Positions 34,056-42,368 of a stretch of 64,000 nt of DNA are shown here, one piece after another. A program made the translations under genes and the position numbers. The stretch lies in the NCBI GenBank assembly GCA_947493215.1, contig CANLQE010000003.1:62001-126000 (forward strand), read 5' to 3'. This stretch comes from an uncultured Sphingomonadaceae bacterium (GTDB taxonomy: Bacteria > Pseudomonadota > Alphaproteobacteria > Sphingomonadales > Sphingomonadaceae). Numbering within the stretch: position 1 is the first letter of the stretch; each line of letters starts with the position of its first letter. The notes beneath the pieces were generated by a model. The model was given only the letters and a program-made list of their open reading frames with translations, had not been told where the DNA came from and searched no databases.

Positions 34056-36683
34056 TTGATTTATTTAAAAACGGGCGCATCGCTTGCGGTCATCGCAGCT
34101 TTGGGCTGTGTGTCGACACAAGCTCAGGAAACAGAAAATAACGAACAACAAAGGGGCGTGCAGGAAATTGTCGTTACAGCGACAAAACGCTCTGCAGATT
34201 TGCAGGACGTTGCAGTTGCAGTTCAGGCTTTGGGTGAAGAAACACTCGATCAACTGGGCGTCACCGTCTTTGACGATTACCTGCAGCAACTACCCGGCGT
34301 TACCGCTGGTGGTGGCGGACCTGGTCAAAGCACGATTTATATTCGCGGCTTGGCTTCGACCACGCCCAATCTGACAACCGCTGGCGTTGCCGGCCTCGCA
34401 CCCAATGTGGCGCTTTATCTCGACGAACAGCCGGTATCACAGCCGGGCCGTAACCTCGATGTTTACGCAGCCGATCTGGAGCGTGTGGAAGTATTGTCAG
34501 GGCCACAAGGCACGTTGTTCGGTGCAAGCTCGCAAGCAGGCACGGTGCGTTTGATCACCAACAAACCGGTTATCGGGCAATTTCAGGTAAAGGCGAAAGC
34601 TGGTGTATCGTTTACCAAAAGTGGCGATCCGAGTAATAATATCGAAGTCATGGTGAATGTCCCGGTCAGCGATAATTTTGCTATCCGCGCCGTTGGTTAT
34701 TATGACAATAAAGGCGGTTACATCAACAATGTTGCCGGAACACGCACCACCGCCGACAGCGCGCGATTCCGCGCGGCCGGAACGATCCGTGACAACGGCG
34801 TTCCTGTCAGTGCCGCCCGTAACGGTTTGCAGGCCGGCGCTGATTTAAGCGCTGTGACTTTCATTTCAGCAGACAATTCAGCTCTTGTTGAGAAGAACTT
34901 CAACGATACGCAATATCTTGGTTTCCGGGTCAGCGGTAAATATGAATTTTCCAATGACTGGAGCCTAACCGTCGCCCATGCCCGTCAGGGTCTGGATTCC
35001 GACGGCGTTTTCTTTGAAGACCCGACACTGGGCGATCTGGAAATCGAACGCTTTGAGCAGGATGAGATCAAAGATGATTTCAACAATACCAGCTGGACAT
35101 TAGAAGGCCGGATCGGCGCATTGGAACTCGTCTATACCGGCGCCTATACCAAGCGGGACACAACACAGCGGGTCGATTATTCCGACTATCTGTTCGTTGG
35201 CCAATATCTGCCTTATTATATCTGTGACGGGTCGGTTTCTTATCCCGGCGCTGCGCCAACAGGCACCTGTCAGGCACCAAATCTGCTCGTAAATTCGCGG
35301 ACAGAAACCGAAGTGATGACCCATGAGCTGCGTTTCAACACACCGGCAGATTATCCGTTGCGATTGACGGCTGGCGGTTTTTACAGCGATCTGGAGTTGC
35401 TAGAACGCAATGATTTTATCTATCCCGGTAGCACCGCGATCGATTTATTCGGCGGCTCTTTTCCCGCCAATTTCTCGCAACCAACCGCTTTCAACACCGA
35501 TACAGGCGCGTATCCAGCGGGAACCATATTCCGCAACGATGTGCGGCGTACGGATAAGCAATTCGGTATATTTGGTGAAGCGACGTTTGACATTTCGGAT
35601 CAGTTCGCAATCACCTTGGGCGCGCGTTATTATGACGTCGAAGTTGATCTAGAGGGCAGCGCGAATTCGTCTTTCTGTAATTCGAGCGGCGTTGATGAAA
35701 ATGCCTTTGGCACCAATATCAGCGACCTTTATGATGGCGATGGTAGCTTTACCTTCATCGGCAGTTGTGATGACGCTTTGCGGCAGACCTTTACACTGGG
35801 CCAATCGGTCGCGGAGATTGAGGCTGCTGGATTAAGCCCGGCACAAGCGCAGCAAGTGTTCAACTCGTTGAGCGCGCCGGACAAGGCGACGACCGATGGC
35901 TTTATCTTCAAGGCCAATCTGACATGGACGCCAACCGATGATTTGTTGTTCTATGCAACCTATTCAGAAGGTTTTCGCCCCGGTTTGCTGAACCGTCCCG
36001 GCGGCGCGCAAAGCCCAGGTGGCTTTACCGTTCCATTCGCTCTGGAAACCGATGAAGTGACCAATTACGAAATTGGTTGGAAAACGTCGCTCTTTGACAA
36101 TCAGGTGCGCTTCAACGGTAATGCATTTTTCGTTGATGTGAAGAATTTGCAGACCACGATCTTTGATACCAGTATCACCAACTTGTTCTTCTCGGACAAT
36201 GCGGCGAACGCAGAAATATTGGGCCTTGAGGCAGATATCACGATCGCACCTTATGCTATCGAAGGTCTGACCGTGAGCGCGGCATTCTCCATTTTGGATA
36301 CGGAGATTACCGACGTTCTCACGCCAACTAACGATGTGATTGAAGGACGCAGCCTCGCTTACGCGCCAAGTTTCCAAGGCAATTTGCGGGCTCGCTATGA
36401 ATGGAATGCCTTTGGCGATTGGACAGCCCATGTTCAGCCACAGATGACCCATTCAGCCTCTTCGGCGACCGACATTATCGAGATTAACCGGATTACGCTC
36501 GACAGCTGGACCACATTTGGTCTGTCGGCTGGCGTTAGCGATGATAAATGGTCCTTCGAGATATTCGGCGACAATCTAACCGACGAACGCGCCGAGATTA
36601 GCGGCAGTTTCGTTTACGATCGTTCGCGTATCACAGTGAACCGCCCGCTGACCGTGGGCGCACGGGTTTCCTTCACATATTAA
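34056..36683 (+). CDS. TonB-dependent outer-membrane receptor
   Basis: An 875-residue outer-membrane receptor. It starts with TTG, supported by AGAGGG at the right distance and by the signal peptide that follows directly (LKTGASLAVIAALGCVSTQAQ). No ATG exists before the upstream stop. The plug domain has GVQEIVVTATKRSADLQDV and GGPGQSTIYIRGLAS; the barrel ends in aromatic VGARVSFTY. The ligand cannot be told; the downstream TPR-sulfotransferase is a frequent neighbour of such receptors in sphingomonads. A strong terminator follows. Confidence 0.93.
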   Translation: MIYLKTGASLAVIAALGCVSTQAQETENNEQQRGVQEIVVTATKRSADLQDVAVAVQALGEETLDQLGVTVFDDYLQQLPGVTAGGGGPGQSTIYIRGLASTTPNLTTAGVAGLAPNVALYLDEQPVSQPGRNLDVYAADLERVEVLSGPQGTLFGASSQAGTVRLITNKPVIGQFQVKAKAGVSFTKSGDPSNNIEVMVNVPVSDNFAIRAVGYYDNKGGYINNVAGTRTTADSARFRAAGTIRDNGVPVSAARNGLQAGADLSAVTFISADNSALVEKNFNDTQYLGFRVSGKYEFSNDWSLTVAHARQGLDSDGVFFEDPTLGDLEIERFEQDEIKDDFNNTSWTLEGRIGALELVYTGAYTKRDTTQRVDYSDYLFVGQYLPYYICDGSVSYPGAAPTGTCQAPNLLVNSRTETEVMTHELRFNTPADYPLRLTAGGFYSDLELLERNDFIYPGSTAIDLFGGSFPANFSQPTAFNTDTGAYPAGTIFRNDVRRTDKQFGIFGEATFDISDQFAITLGARYYDVEVDLEGSANSSFCNSSGVDENAFGTNISDLYDGDGSFTFIGSCDDALRQTFTLGQSVAEIEAAGLSPAQAQQVFNSLSAPDKATTDGFIFKANLTWTPTDDLLFYATYSEGFRPGLLNRPGGAQSPGGFTVPFALETDEVTNYEIGWKTSLFDNQVRFNGNAFFVDVKNLQTTIFDTSITNLFFSDNAANAEILGLEADITIAPYAIEGLTVSAAFSILDTEITDVLTPTNDVIEGRSLAYAPSFQGNLRARYEWNAFGDWTAHVQPQMTHSASSATDIIEINRITLDSWTTFGLSAGVSDDKWSFEIFGDNLTDERAEISGSFVYDRSRITVNRPLTVGARVSFTY

Positions 36684-36699
36684 GGAACAATACAACAGG

Positions 36700-36733
36700 G
36701 GGAGGCTAGCCTAGAGGTTAGCCTCCCTTTTTT
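36700..36733 (+). terminator. Rho-independent terminator after the TonB receptor
   Basis: GGGAGGCTA and TAGCCTCCC form a perfect 9-bp stem with a 10-base loop, followed by six T. It separates the receptor from the sulfotransferase gene 23 bp further on. Confidence 0.9.
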
Positions 36734-36756
36734 GAAGGATAGCAAGCCGCGATTAC

Positions 36757-38754
36757 ATGTCTGAAACTGGTCTTGATATAGCCGAATTGCTAAAACAGGC
36801 GCGCACTCAAATGTATGAGGGGCGCTTCGATGCTGCGCTGAGCACCGCCTTGGCGGTGTTGCAGGATGAGCCCGAGAATATTGACGCGCTATACATGAAG
36901 GCCGTTTGCGAGCGCTATCTCGACCAAAATGACAAGGCAATGGCCAGCGTCAATCAGCTGAAAAACCTTTCTCCCGATTTTGGTAGAGCCTATCAGGAAG
37001 AGGCCCATATTTTCAGAGCCATGGGCGATGATGAAAGCGCGCTCGCCGCCTATCGCCGGGCCTGCCAATGCAATCCCGTGCTGCAAGCCAGCTGGAAAGC
37101 ACAAGCCGACATACTCGAAAGCTGGGGCCAACGCGATGCCGCAGCAGAAATGCGCGGGCAAGAACAACGTATAGCGGCCATGCCCAAGCCACTGGTCGGC
37201 GTGTCGCATCTGTTGCATGAGGGCAAGCTGATCAAGGCTGAAAATGCCTGTCGCCATTTCCTACAAAAAAATCCCCAGAATGTTGAAGGCATGCGACTGC
37301 TCGCCGATATTGGCGCCCGCTTGGGTATATTGGAAGATGCCGATTTCCTGCTCGAAAGCGCGATCGAATTTGAACCGGACAATATCCAGGTGCGCATCGA
37401 TTATATCCAAATCCTGCGCAAGCGTCAGAAATTTGCCGAAGCCTTGAATCAAAGCGAGCTGCTCTATCAGCGTGATACCGCCAACCCGGTCTTTCAGTCG
37501 CTCTACGCGATCGAGTCCATGCAGACCGGCGACTATGAGCACGCCTTGGATTTGTTTGAAAAGGTCCTACAGCGGCTTCCCGATGATCCAGTAACACTGA
37601 CCTCAAAAGGGCATGCACTGAAGACTTTTGGTCGCCATGAAGAGGCGGTCTTATCTTACCAAACTGCAGTTAAATCAGATCCGGGCTATGGTGATGCCTA
37701 TTATGGGTTAGCGAACCTCAAGACCTATCGGTTCAGCGATAAAGAGCTCAGCCTGATGAAATTGCAGGAACAGGGTAACCGGCTCAGCTATCAAAACCGC
37801 ATTCATATCTGTTTCGCGCTAGGCAAAGCCCACGAAGACCGCAAGGAGTATGATATATCCTTTGGCTATTATCAGCGCGGGAATGAATTGAAGCGCGTGC
37901 AGTCGCGCTATGATGCCGATCAGATGACGGCAGAACTGGACAACCAGATTACGGCCTGTACGCCCGCTCTTTTTGAAAAGCAGTCCGGCAAGGGATGCGA
38001 TGCGCCTGATCCTATCTTCATATTGGGCCTGCCGCGTGCCGGTTCGACGTTACTGGAGCAGATATTGGCATCGCATAGCCAGGTTGATGGTACGTTGGAA
38101 TTGCCCAACATATTGTCACTCGCGCACCGATTGCGGCGACAGAAACAGGCGAGCAATGACTCGCTATATCCAGATAATTTGCACGATCTTAATGCCGATC
38201 AATTGCACGCTATGGGGCAGGAGTTCATCGATAGCACCCGTATCCACCGGCAAAGCGGGCCCTATTTCATTGATAAAATGCCCAATAATTTCCGGCATAT
38301 CGGCCTGATCAAACTCATTCTGCCCAACGCGAAAATCATCGATGCGCGGCGGGAACCGATGGCATGTTGTTTTTCCGGGTTTAAGCAGCTGTTCGCGGAA
38401 GGGCAGGAGTTCACTTACGGATTGAACGAAATTGGCCGCTATTACAGCGACTATGTGCACTTGATGGAGCATTGGGACACTGTGTTGCCGGGCACGGTTC
38501 TGCGCGTTCAACATGAAGATGTGCTCGATGACCTTGAGGGGCAGGTGCGCCGGATGCTGGATTATCTCGGTCTGCCCTTCGAGCAAGCCTGTATCGATTT
38601 TCACCAGACGGAACGCGCCGTTCGCACCGCCAGTTCAGAACAAGTGCGCCAACCCATCACCAAAGCGAGCGTCGATCTATGGCGCCACTATCAATCGCAT
38701 TTACAGCCGCTGAAAGATGCGCTGGGACTTAATATATTGGAGCCTCAAGAGTGA
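36757..38754 (+). CDS. TPR-repeat sulfotransferase
   Basis: A 665-residue protein. Residues 1 to about 370 contain tetratricopeptide repeats (for example YEGRFDAALSTALAVLQDEPENIDALY, and GHALKTFGRHEEAVLSYQTAVKSDPGYGDAYYGL). From about residue 410 it is a sulfotransferase domain: ILGLPRAGSTLLEQILASHS is the 5'-phosphosulfate loop binding PAPS, and IIDARREPMACCFSGFKQLF holds the 3'-phosphate-binding region. No signal peptide is visible, so it probably acts in the cytosol, sulfating a small molecule or protein. It overlaps the BCCT gene by 4 bp (GTGA). Confidence 0.9.
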   Translation: MSETGLDIAELLKQARTQMYEGRFDAALSTALAVLQDEPENIDALYMKAVCERYLDQNDKAMASVNQLKNLSPDFGRAYQEEAHIFRAMGDDESALAAYRRACQCNPVLQASWKAQADILESWGQRDAAAEMRGQEQRIAAMPKPLVGVSHLLHEGKLIKAENACRHFLQKNPQNVEGMRLLADIGARLGILEDADFLLESAIEFEPDNIQVRIDYIQILRKRQKFAEALNQSELLYQRDTANPVFQSLYAIESMQTGDYEHALDLFEKVLQRLPDDPVTLTSKGHALKTFGRHEEAVLSYQTAVKSDPGYGDAYYGLANLKTYRFSDKELSLMKLQEQGNRLSYQNRIHICFALGKAHEDRKEYDISFGYYQRGNELKRVQSRYDADQMTAELDNQITACTPALFEKQSGKGCDAPDPIFILGLPRAGSTLLEQILASHSQVDGTLELPNILSLAHRLRRQKQASNDSLYPDNLHDLNADQLHAMGQEFIDSTRIHRQSGPYFIDKMPNNFRHIGLIKLILPNAKIIDARREPMACCFSGFKQLFAEGQEFTYGLNEIGRYYSDYVHLMEHWDTVLPGTVLRVQHEDVLDDLEGQVRRMLDYLGLPFEQACIDFHQTERAVRTASSEQVRQPITKASVDLWRHYQSHLQPLKDALGLNILEPQE

Positions 38755-40385
38755 GCGGAACGAAAACAGCAGCAGCCAATGTGGCGGCAGACGTTACAGG
38801 GGATGTGATCGATACGGATTACGAGACCGATTATGAAGCGGGGCAGGACAACATCAACCCCTTCGGCCTAGAGATGCACAATCCGGTCTTTTTTATCAGC
38901 GCCGCTCTGACTATCACCTTTGTCCTGTTGACATTGATGTTCCCCGAGAGTGCAAAAGTCGGCCTGGAAGCGTCCAAGGCGTGGACGCTGGAAAATTTTG
39001 ACTGGTTCTTCGTTATTGCCAGCAACATCGTCTTGCTTTTTTGTGTTTCCGTTGCAGCTTCGCCTTTGGGCAAAATTCGCTTAGGCGGCTCAGATGCCAA
39101 GACGGAATTCGGAACGGCCTCCTGGATTGCCATGCTGTTCTCCGCAGGCGTCGGTATCGGCATGGTTTTCTATGGCTCGGCTGAGCCCATGGCTTACTAT
39201 ACCGATTGGGGCGGAACACCGCTTAATGTGGAGCCGCGTACGCCGGAGGCGATGCGGCTCGCGCTTGCGGCGACAGTCTTCCACTGGGGCCTGACACCCT
39301 GGGCAATTTACGCAGTCATTGGTCTTGCTCTCGCTTTTTTCGCCTTTAACAAAGGACTACCGCTAACTATTCGCTCGGCTTTCTATCCCATATTGGGCGA
39401 CCGTATCTGGGGCTGGCCGGGACATTGTATTGATATTCTTGCGGTCATCGCGACCATGTTTGGCTTGGCAACGTCCCTGGGTCTTGGCGCGCAGCAAGCC
39501 GCGACCGGTCTATCATTTCTCTTTGGAGTAGAAGTCACCTTAACCTCCCAACTGCTGCTCATCGGCGTTATTACAGCACTTGCTGTCGTTTCAGTTGTCC
39601 GGGGAATGGACGGCGGCGTAAAATTATTAAGCAATATCAATATGGTTCTGGCAGCGTCACTGCTCGCCTTTGTTTTTATTGCCGGGCCAACAATGGCAAT
39701 ATTCACCGGCTTTGGCACGACCATCGCAAGCTATGCCGAATATGCCATTCCGTTAAGTGACTGGACCGGCCGCGAAGATAAGGCCTGGTATCACGGCTGG
39801 ACGATATTTTACTGGGCATGGTGGGTCAGCTGGTCGCCATTTGTGGGCATGTTCATCGCCCGGATTTCCAAAGGCCGCACCATTCGCGAATTTTTGACGG
39901 TTGTCCTTATCGTCCCCGTTATTGTAGCGATCATATGGTTCACGACATTCGGTGTGACCGCAATTGAACAGGTCAAGGACGGCATCGGCCAATTGCCTGC
40001 GGGTATCACCGAAGCGCCCTTGGTGCTGTTCCAGATGCTTGAAAACATGCCCTTTCCCTACATTGCATCGTCGCTAGCCATTGTCCTGTTAATCGTATTT
40101 TTTGTTACCTCGTCCGATTCTGGCTCACTCGTAATCGACGCTATAACCGCTGGTGGCAGAACAGACGCACCCGTTGCACAGCGTATTTTCTGGGCCGTAT
40201 TACAGGGGTTGGTCGCCGCGGCATTATTAGTCGGCGGCGGCGCTGCTGCATTAGGCACGATGCAAGCGGGTACGATTGCCAGTGGCCTGCCTTTTACACT
40301 CGTATTGCTAGTGTGTTGCTACAGCCTGTTCAAAGGTTTGATGTCAGAATACCGGCTATTGAAAACCGAGAATACGGCCTATTGA
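38751..40385 (+). CDS. BCCT family transporter
   Basis: Betaine/carnitine/choline-type secondary transporter, 544 residues with about 12 membrane segments. The family signature is WAWWVSWSPFVGMFIARISKGRTIREF; the substrate-site region is GVGIGMVFYGSAEPMAYY, and HWGLTPWAIYAVIGLALAFF is also conserved. The start is GTG, overlapping the sulfotransferase stop. The N-terminal 45 residues are acidic and soluble. The substrate could be a quaternary amine or sulfonium; coupling to a sulfotransferase hints at a sulfated or osmoprotectant compound, an inference only. Confidence 0.93.
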   Translation: MSGTKTAAANVAADVTGDVIDTDYETDYEAGQDNINPFGLEMHNPVFFISAALTITFVLLTLMFPESAKVGLEASKAWTLENFDWFFVIASNIVLLFCVSVAASPLGKIRLGGSDAKTEFGTASWIAMLFSAGVGIGMVFYGSAEPMAYYTDWGGTPLNVEPRTPEAMRLALAATVFHWGLTPWAIYAVIGLALAFFAFNKGLPLTIRSAFYPILGDRIWGWPGHCIDILAVIATMFGLATSLGLGAQQAATGLSFLFGVEVTLTSQLLLIGVITALAVVSVVRGMDGGVKLLSNINMVLAASLLAFVFIAGPTMAIFTGFGTTIASYAEYAIPLSDWTGREDKAWYHGWTIFYWAWWVSWSPFVGMFIARISKGRTIREFLTVVLIVPVIVAIIWFTTFGVTAIEQVKDGIGQLPAGITEAPLVLFQMLENMPFPYIASSLAIVLLIVFFVTSSDSGSLVIDAITAGGRTDAPVAQRIFWAVLQGLVAAALLVGGGAAALGTMQAGTIASGLPFTLVLLVCCYSLFKGLMSEYRLLKTENTAY

Positions 40386-40494
40386 CGAGAAGTATCATCG
40401 TCTCTTTGCTTTGTCATTCACGACATTGAAACAGGTCTACGAGAATACCCCGCGTGCCTATCGCGAACAGCAGATATTCAAGAGGGAAACAAAC

Positions 40495-41214
40495 ATGCAT
40501 ATAGACAGACCGCTCTCTCGATCCATAGGATTGATAACAGCATCAGTAGCTGTATCCTTAATGGTCACAGCACCATCTGCGTCGGCTGAACAAACATCAG
40601 CTGTTGTCAAAACAATTGAATCAAACTGGCGGACCACCATCCGGCAATTTGCACAAGACAATTTCAAGCATCCTGCCTGGGGCTATTCCCATTCACAACG
40701 CGACTATGATCTTGCCAAAGCGCTGGCGGCAAAAGATGATGTGACGTTGGACGATGATGTGTTGTTCGCCGCCGCTTTCCTGCATGATATTGCCGCGTTT
40801 GATAACTGGTCCAAAGAAGGAACTGATCATGCAGATAGAGCGACGGAAGTATCCGGTAAGATATTGACAGATGCTGGCTTCGATCCTGAAAAGCTTGATG
40901 CTGCTTATAGTGCGATGAGAACGCATATGTTTGCCCGTGCCCCTAAAACACCAGAAGCATTATATTTGCATGATGCCGATGCCCTTGACTGGTTGGGATC
41001 CATAGGTGTCGCCCGAATAATTGCTTTGGTCGACGCCAAGGGCGAAACACCTGATGGACCTGCAATGGCACAGCGGCTGCGATCCAATCTGGAAAATGTT
41101 CCTGATCGCATTTTCTCGCCAGCAGGTCGGGCGGTGATGCCAGAGCGGCGTGCCCAGCTCAAAAAATTTCTGGACGATCTCGAAGCGCAGACAAAAGCCT
41201 TAGGCACATTATAG
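40495..41214 (+). CDS. Exported HD-domain hydrolase
   Basis: A 239-residue HD-superfamily metal-dependent phosphohydrolase-like protein. Metal ligands are visible: His in GYSHSQRDYD, the HD pair in FLHDIAAFD and Asp in LHDADALDWLG. Unusually it has a signal peptide (SIGLITASVAVSLMVTAPSASA, cleavage after ASA), which puts it in the periplasm. The ATG at 40495 follows AGAGGG; earlier frame was discarded. It lies 23 bp before the lipoprotein hydrolase, probably one operon. The substrate is unknown. Confidence 0.85.
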   Translation: MHIDRPLSRSIGLITASVAVSLMVTAPSASAEQTSAVVKTIESNWRTTIRQFAQDNFKHPAWGYSHSQRDYDLAKALAAKDDVTLDDDVLFAAAFLHDIAAFDNWSKEGTDHADRATEVSGKILTDAGFDPEKLDAAYSAMRTHMFARAPKTPEALYLHDADALDWLGSIGVARIIALVDAKGETPDGPAMAQRLRSNLENVPDRIFSPAGRAVMPERRAQLKKFLDDLEAQTKALGTL

Positions 41215-41237
41215 CACATTTTGGAGAGAGAATTGAT

Positions 41238-42221
41238 ATGACCAAGGCAATTACAAAATCCATACTAATGGCTGCGGGAGCTTTCGCTCTATTAGGCGCC
41301 TGTAGCCCGGCGGCTGATGGCACCGGTCAGGACCAAGCGGCGACGCAAAACGAAAGCAAGGCGACGCAGGCTACCGAAAAAGTGGGTCGTCTTGATATAT
41401 TCTACCGCGCCGCAGGTGATCCTTCCAAGCCGGCTCTGGTTTTACTGCACGGCTTTCCGACGTCTTCCTTCATGTACCGAAAGCTTCTCGCGGAACTGGG
41501 TGATGATTATTATGTTATCGCTCCCGATTATCCCGGATTTGGCAAAAGCAGTTTCCCGTCAATTGAGGATTATGAGTATAGTTTTGATAATATCGCGAGG
41601 ACGATGGATAAGTTTCTGATCCAGCGCGGTATTGATAGTTACACCTTGATGATTCACGATTACGGAGCCCCAATCGGCTTTCGTATCGCGTTGAAACATC
41701 CAGAGAAAGTAAATGGCATTATCGCAATGAACGGGAACGCTTATGAAGAAGGGCTCAGTGACGATGGCTGGGGCCTTATTCGCCAATATTGGACAAACAA
41801 AACAGCAGAACTTGAAAAAACCATTGCCGAAAATGTGTTCACTAAGGCGGGAATGCAGTGGCAATATACGCATGGCACCCGCGATCCGGAAAGCATCAAT
41901 GCGATCAATTGGGAGCAAGATTTTGCCAAAATCTCCCGTGAGGGGCAAGCTGCCGCGCAACTAGCATTGTTCTACGATTATCAAAACAATGTGAAAGCCT
42001 ATCCCGCTTGGCAGGAATATCTTCGTAAGAACCAGCCGCCGATGCTTGTAGTTTGGGGAAAGAATGATGCTTTCTTCCCCGTGGCTGGCGCAGAAGGGTA
42101 CAAGCGTGATGTCCAGAATATTGACTATAACATCCTTGATACGGGCCATTTCCCGCTGGAGGAAGATAGTGCTGTGATCATTCCGAAAATCGAGAACTTC
42201 ATGAAAACGCTAGCGCGCTAA
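41238..42221 (+). CDS. Lipoprotein alpha/beta hydrolase (dehalogenase/epoxide hydrolase type)
   Basis: A 327-residue alpha/beta hydrolase. A lipobox LLGAC puts the lipidated cysteine at residue 22, so the enzyme is anchored to a membrane on the periplasmic side. The oxyanion region is LLHGFPTSS, the nucleophile is Asp141 in HDYG (as in haloalkane dehalogenases and epoxide hydrolases, not a serine), the acid lies in WGKNDAFFP and the His in DTGHFPLEE. GGAGAGA precedes the ATG. It pairs with the exported HD protein. Substrate is not predictable; a halogenated or epoxidised compound is suggested by the nucleophile. Confidence 0.9.
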   Translation: MTKAITKSILMAAGAFALLGACSPAADGTGQDQAATQNESKATQATEKVGRLDIFYRAAGDPSKPALVLLHGFPTSSFMYRKLLAELGDDYYVIAPDYPGFGKSSFPSIEDYEYSFDNIARTMDKFLIQRGIDSYTLMIHDYGAPIGFRIALKHPEKVNGIIAMNGNAYEEGLSDDGWGLIRQYWTNKTAELEKTIAENVFTKAGMQWQYTHGTRDPESINAINWEQDFAKISREGQAAAQLALFYDYQNNVKAYPAWQEYLRKNQPPMLVVWGKNDAFFPVAGAEGYKRDVQNIDYNILDTGHFPLEEDSAVIIPKIENFMKTLAR

Positions 42222-42267
42222 TCGAGCAGTTAGCTGATCGTTTCTATCGGATGATCGCTGCAATTCT

Positions 42268-42300
42268 AACGTCCGCTTTTGCGCCCAAAGTATACGCTAG
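42268..42300. repeat. Intergenic palindromic repeat (TGTCCGC family)
   Basis: AACGTCCGCTTTTGCGCCC followed by AAAGTATACGCTAG. The second arm has decayed. It lies between the convergent lipoprotein hydrolase and ABC permease genes. Confidence 0.65.
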
Positions 42301-42368
42301 AATTTCGCCTTCTTCCTGTCCGAAACTGAATGGACCATTGCGTTCGTGAGGTGTTTCCTCTGTTCAGA

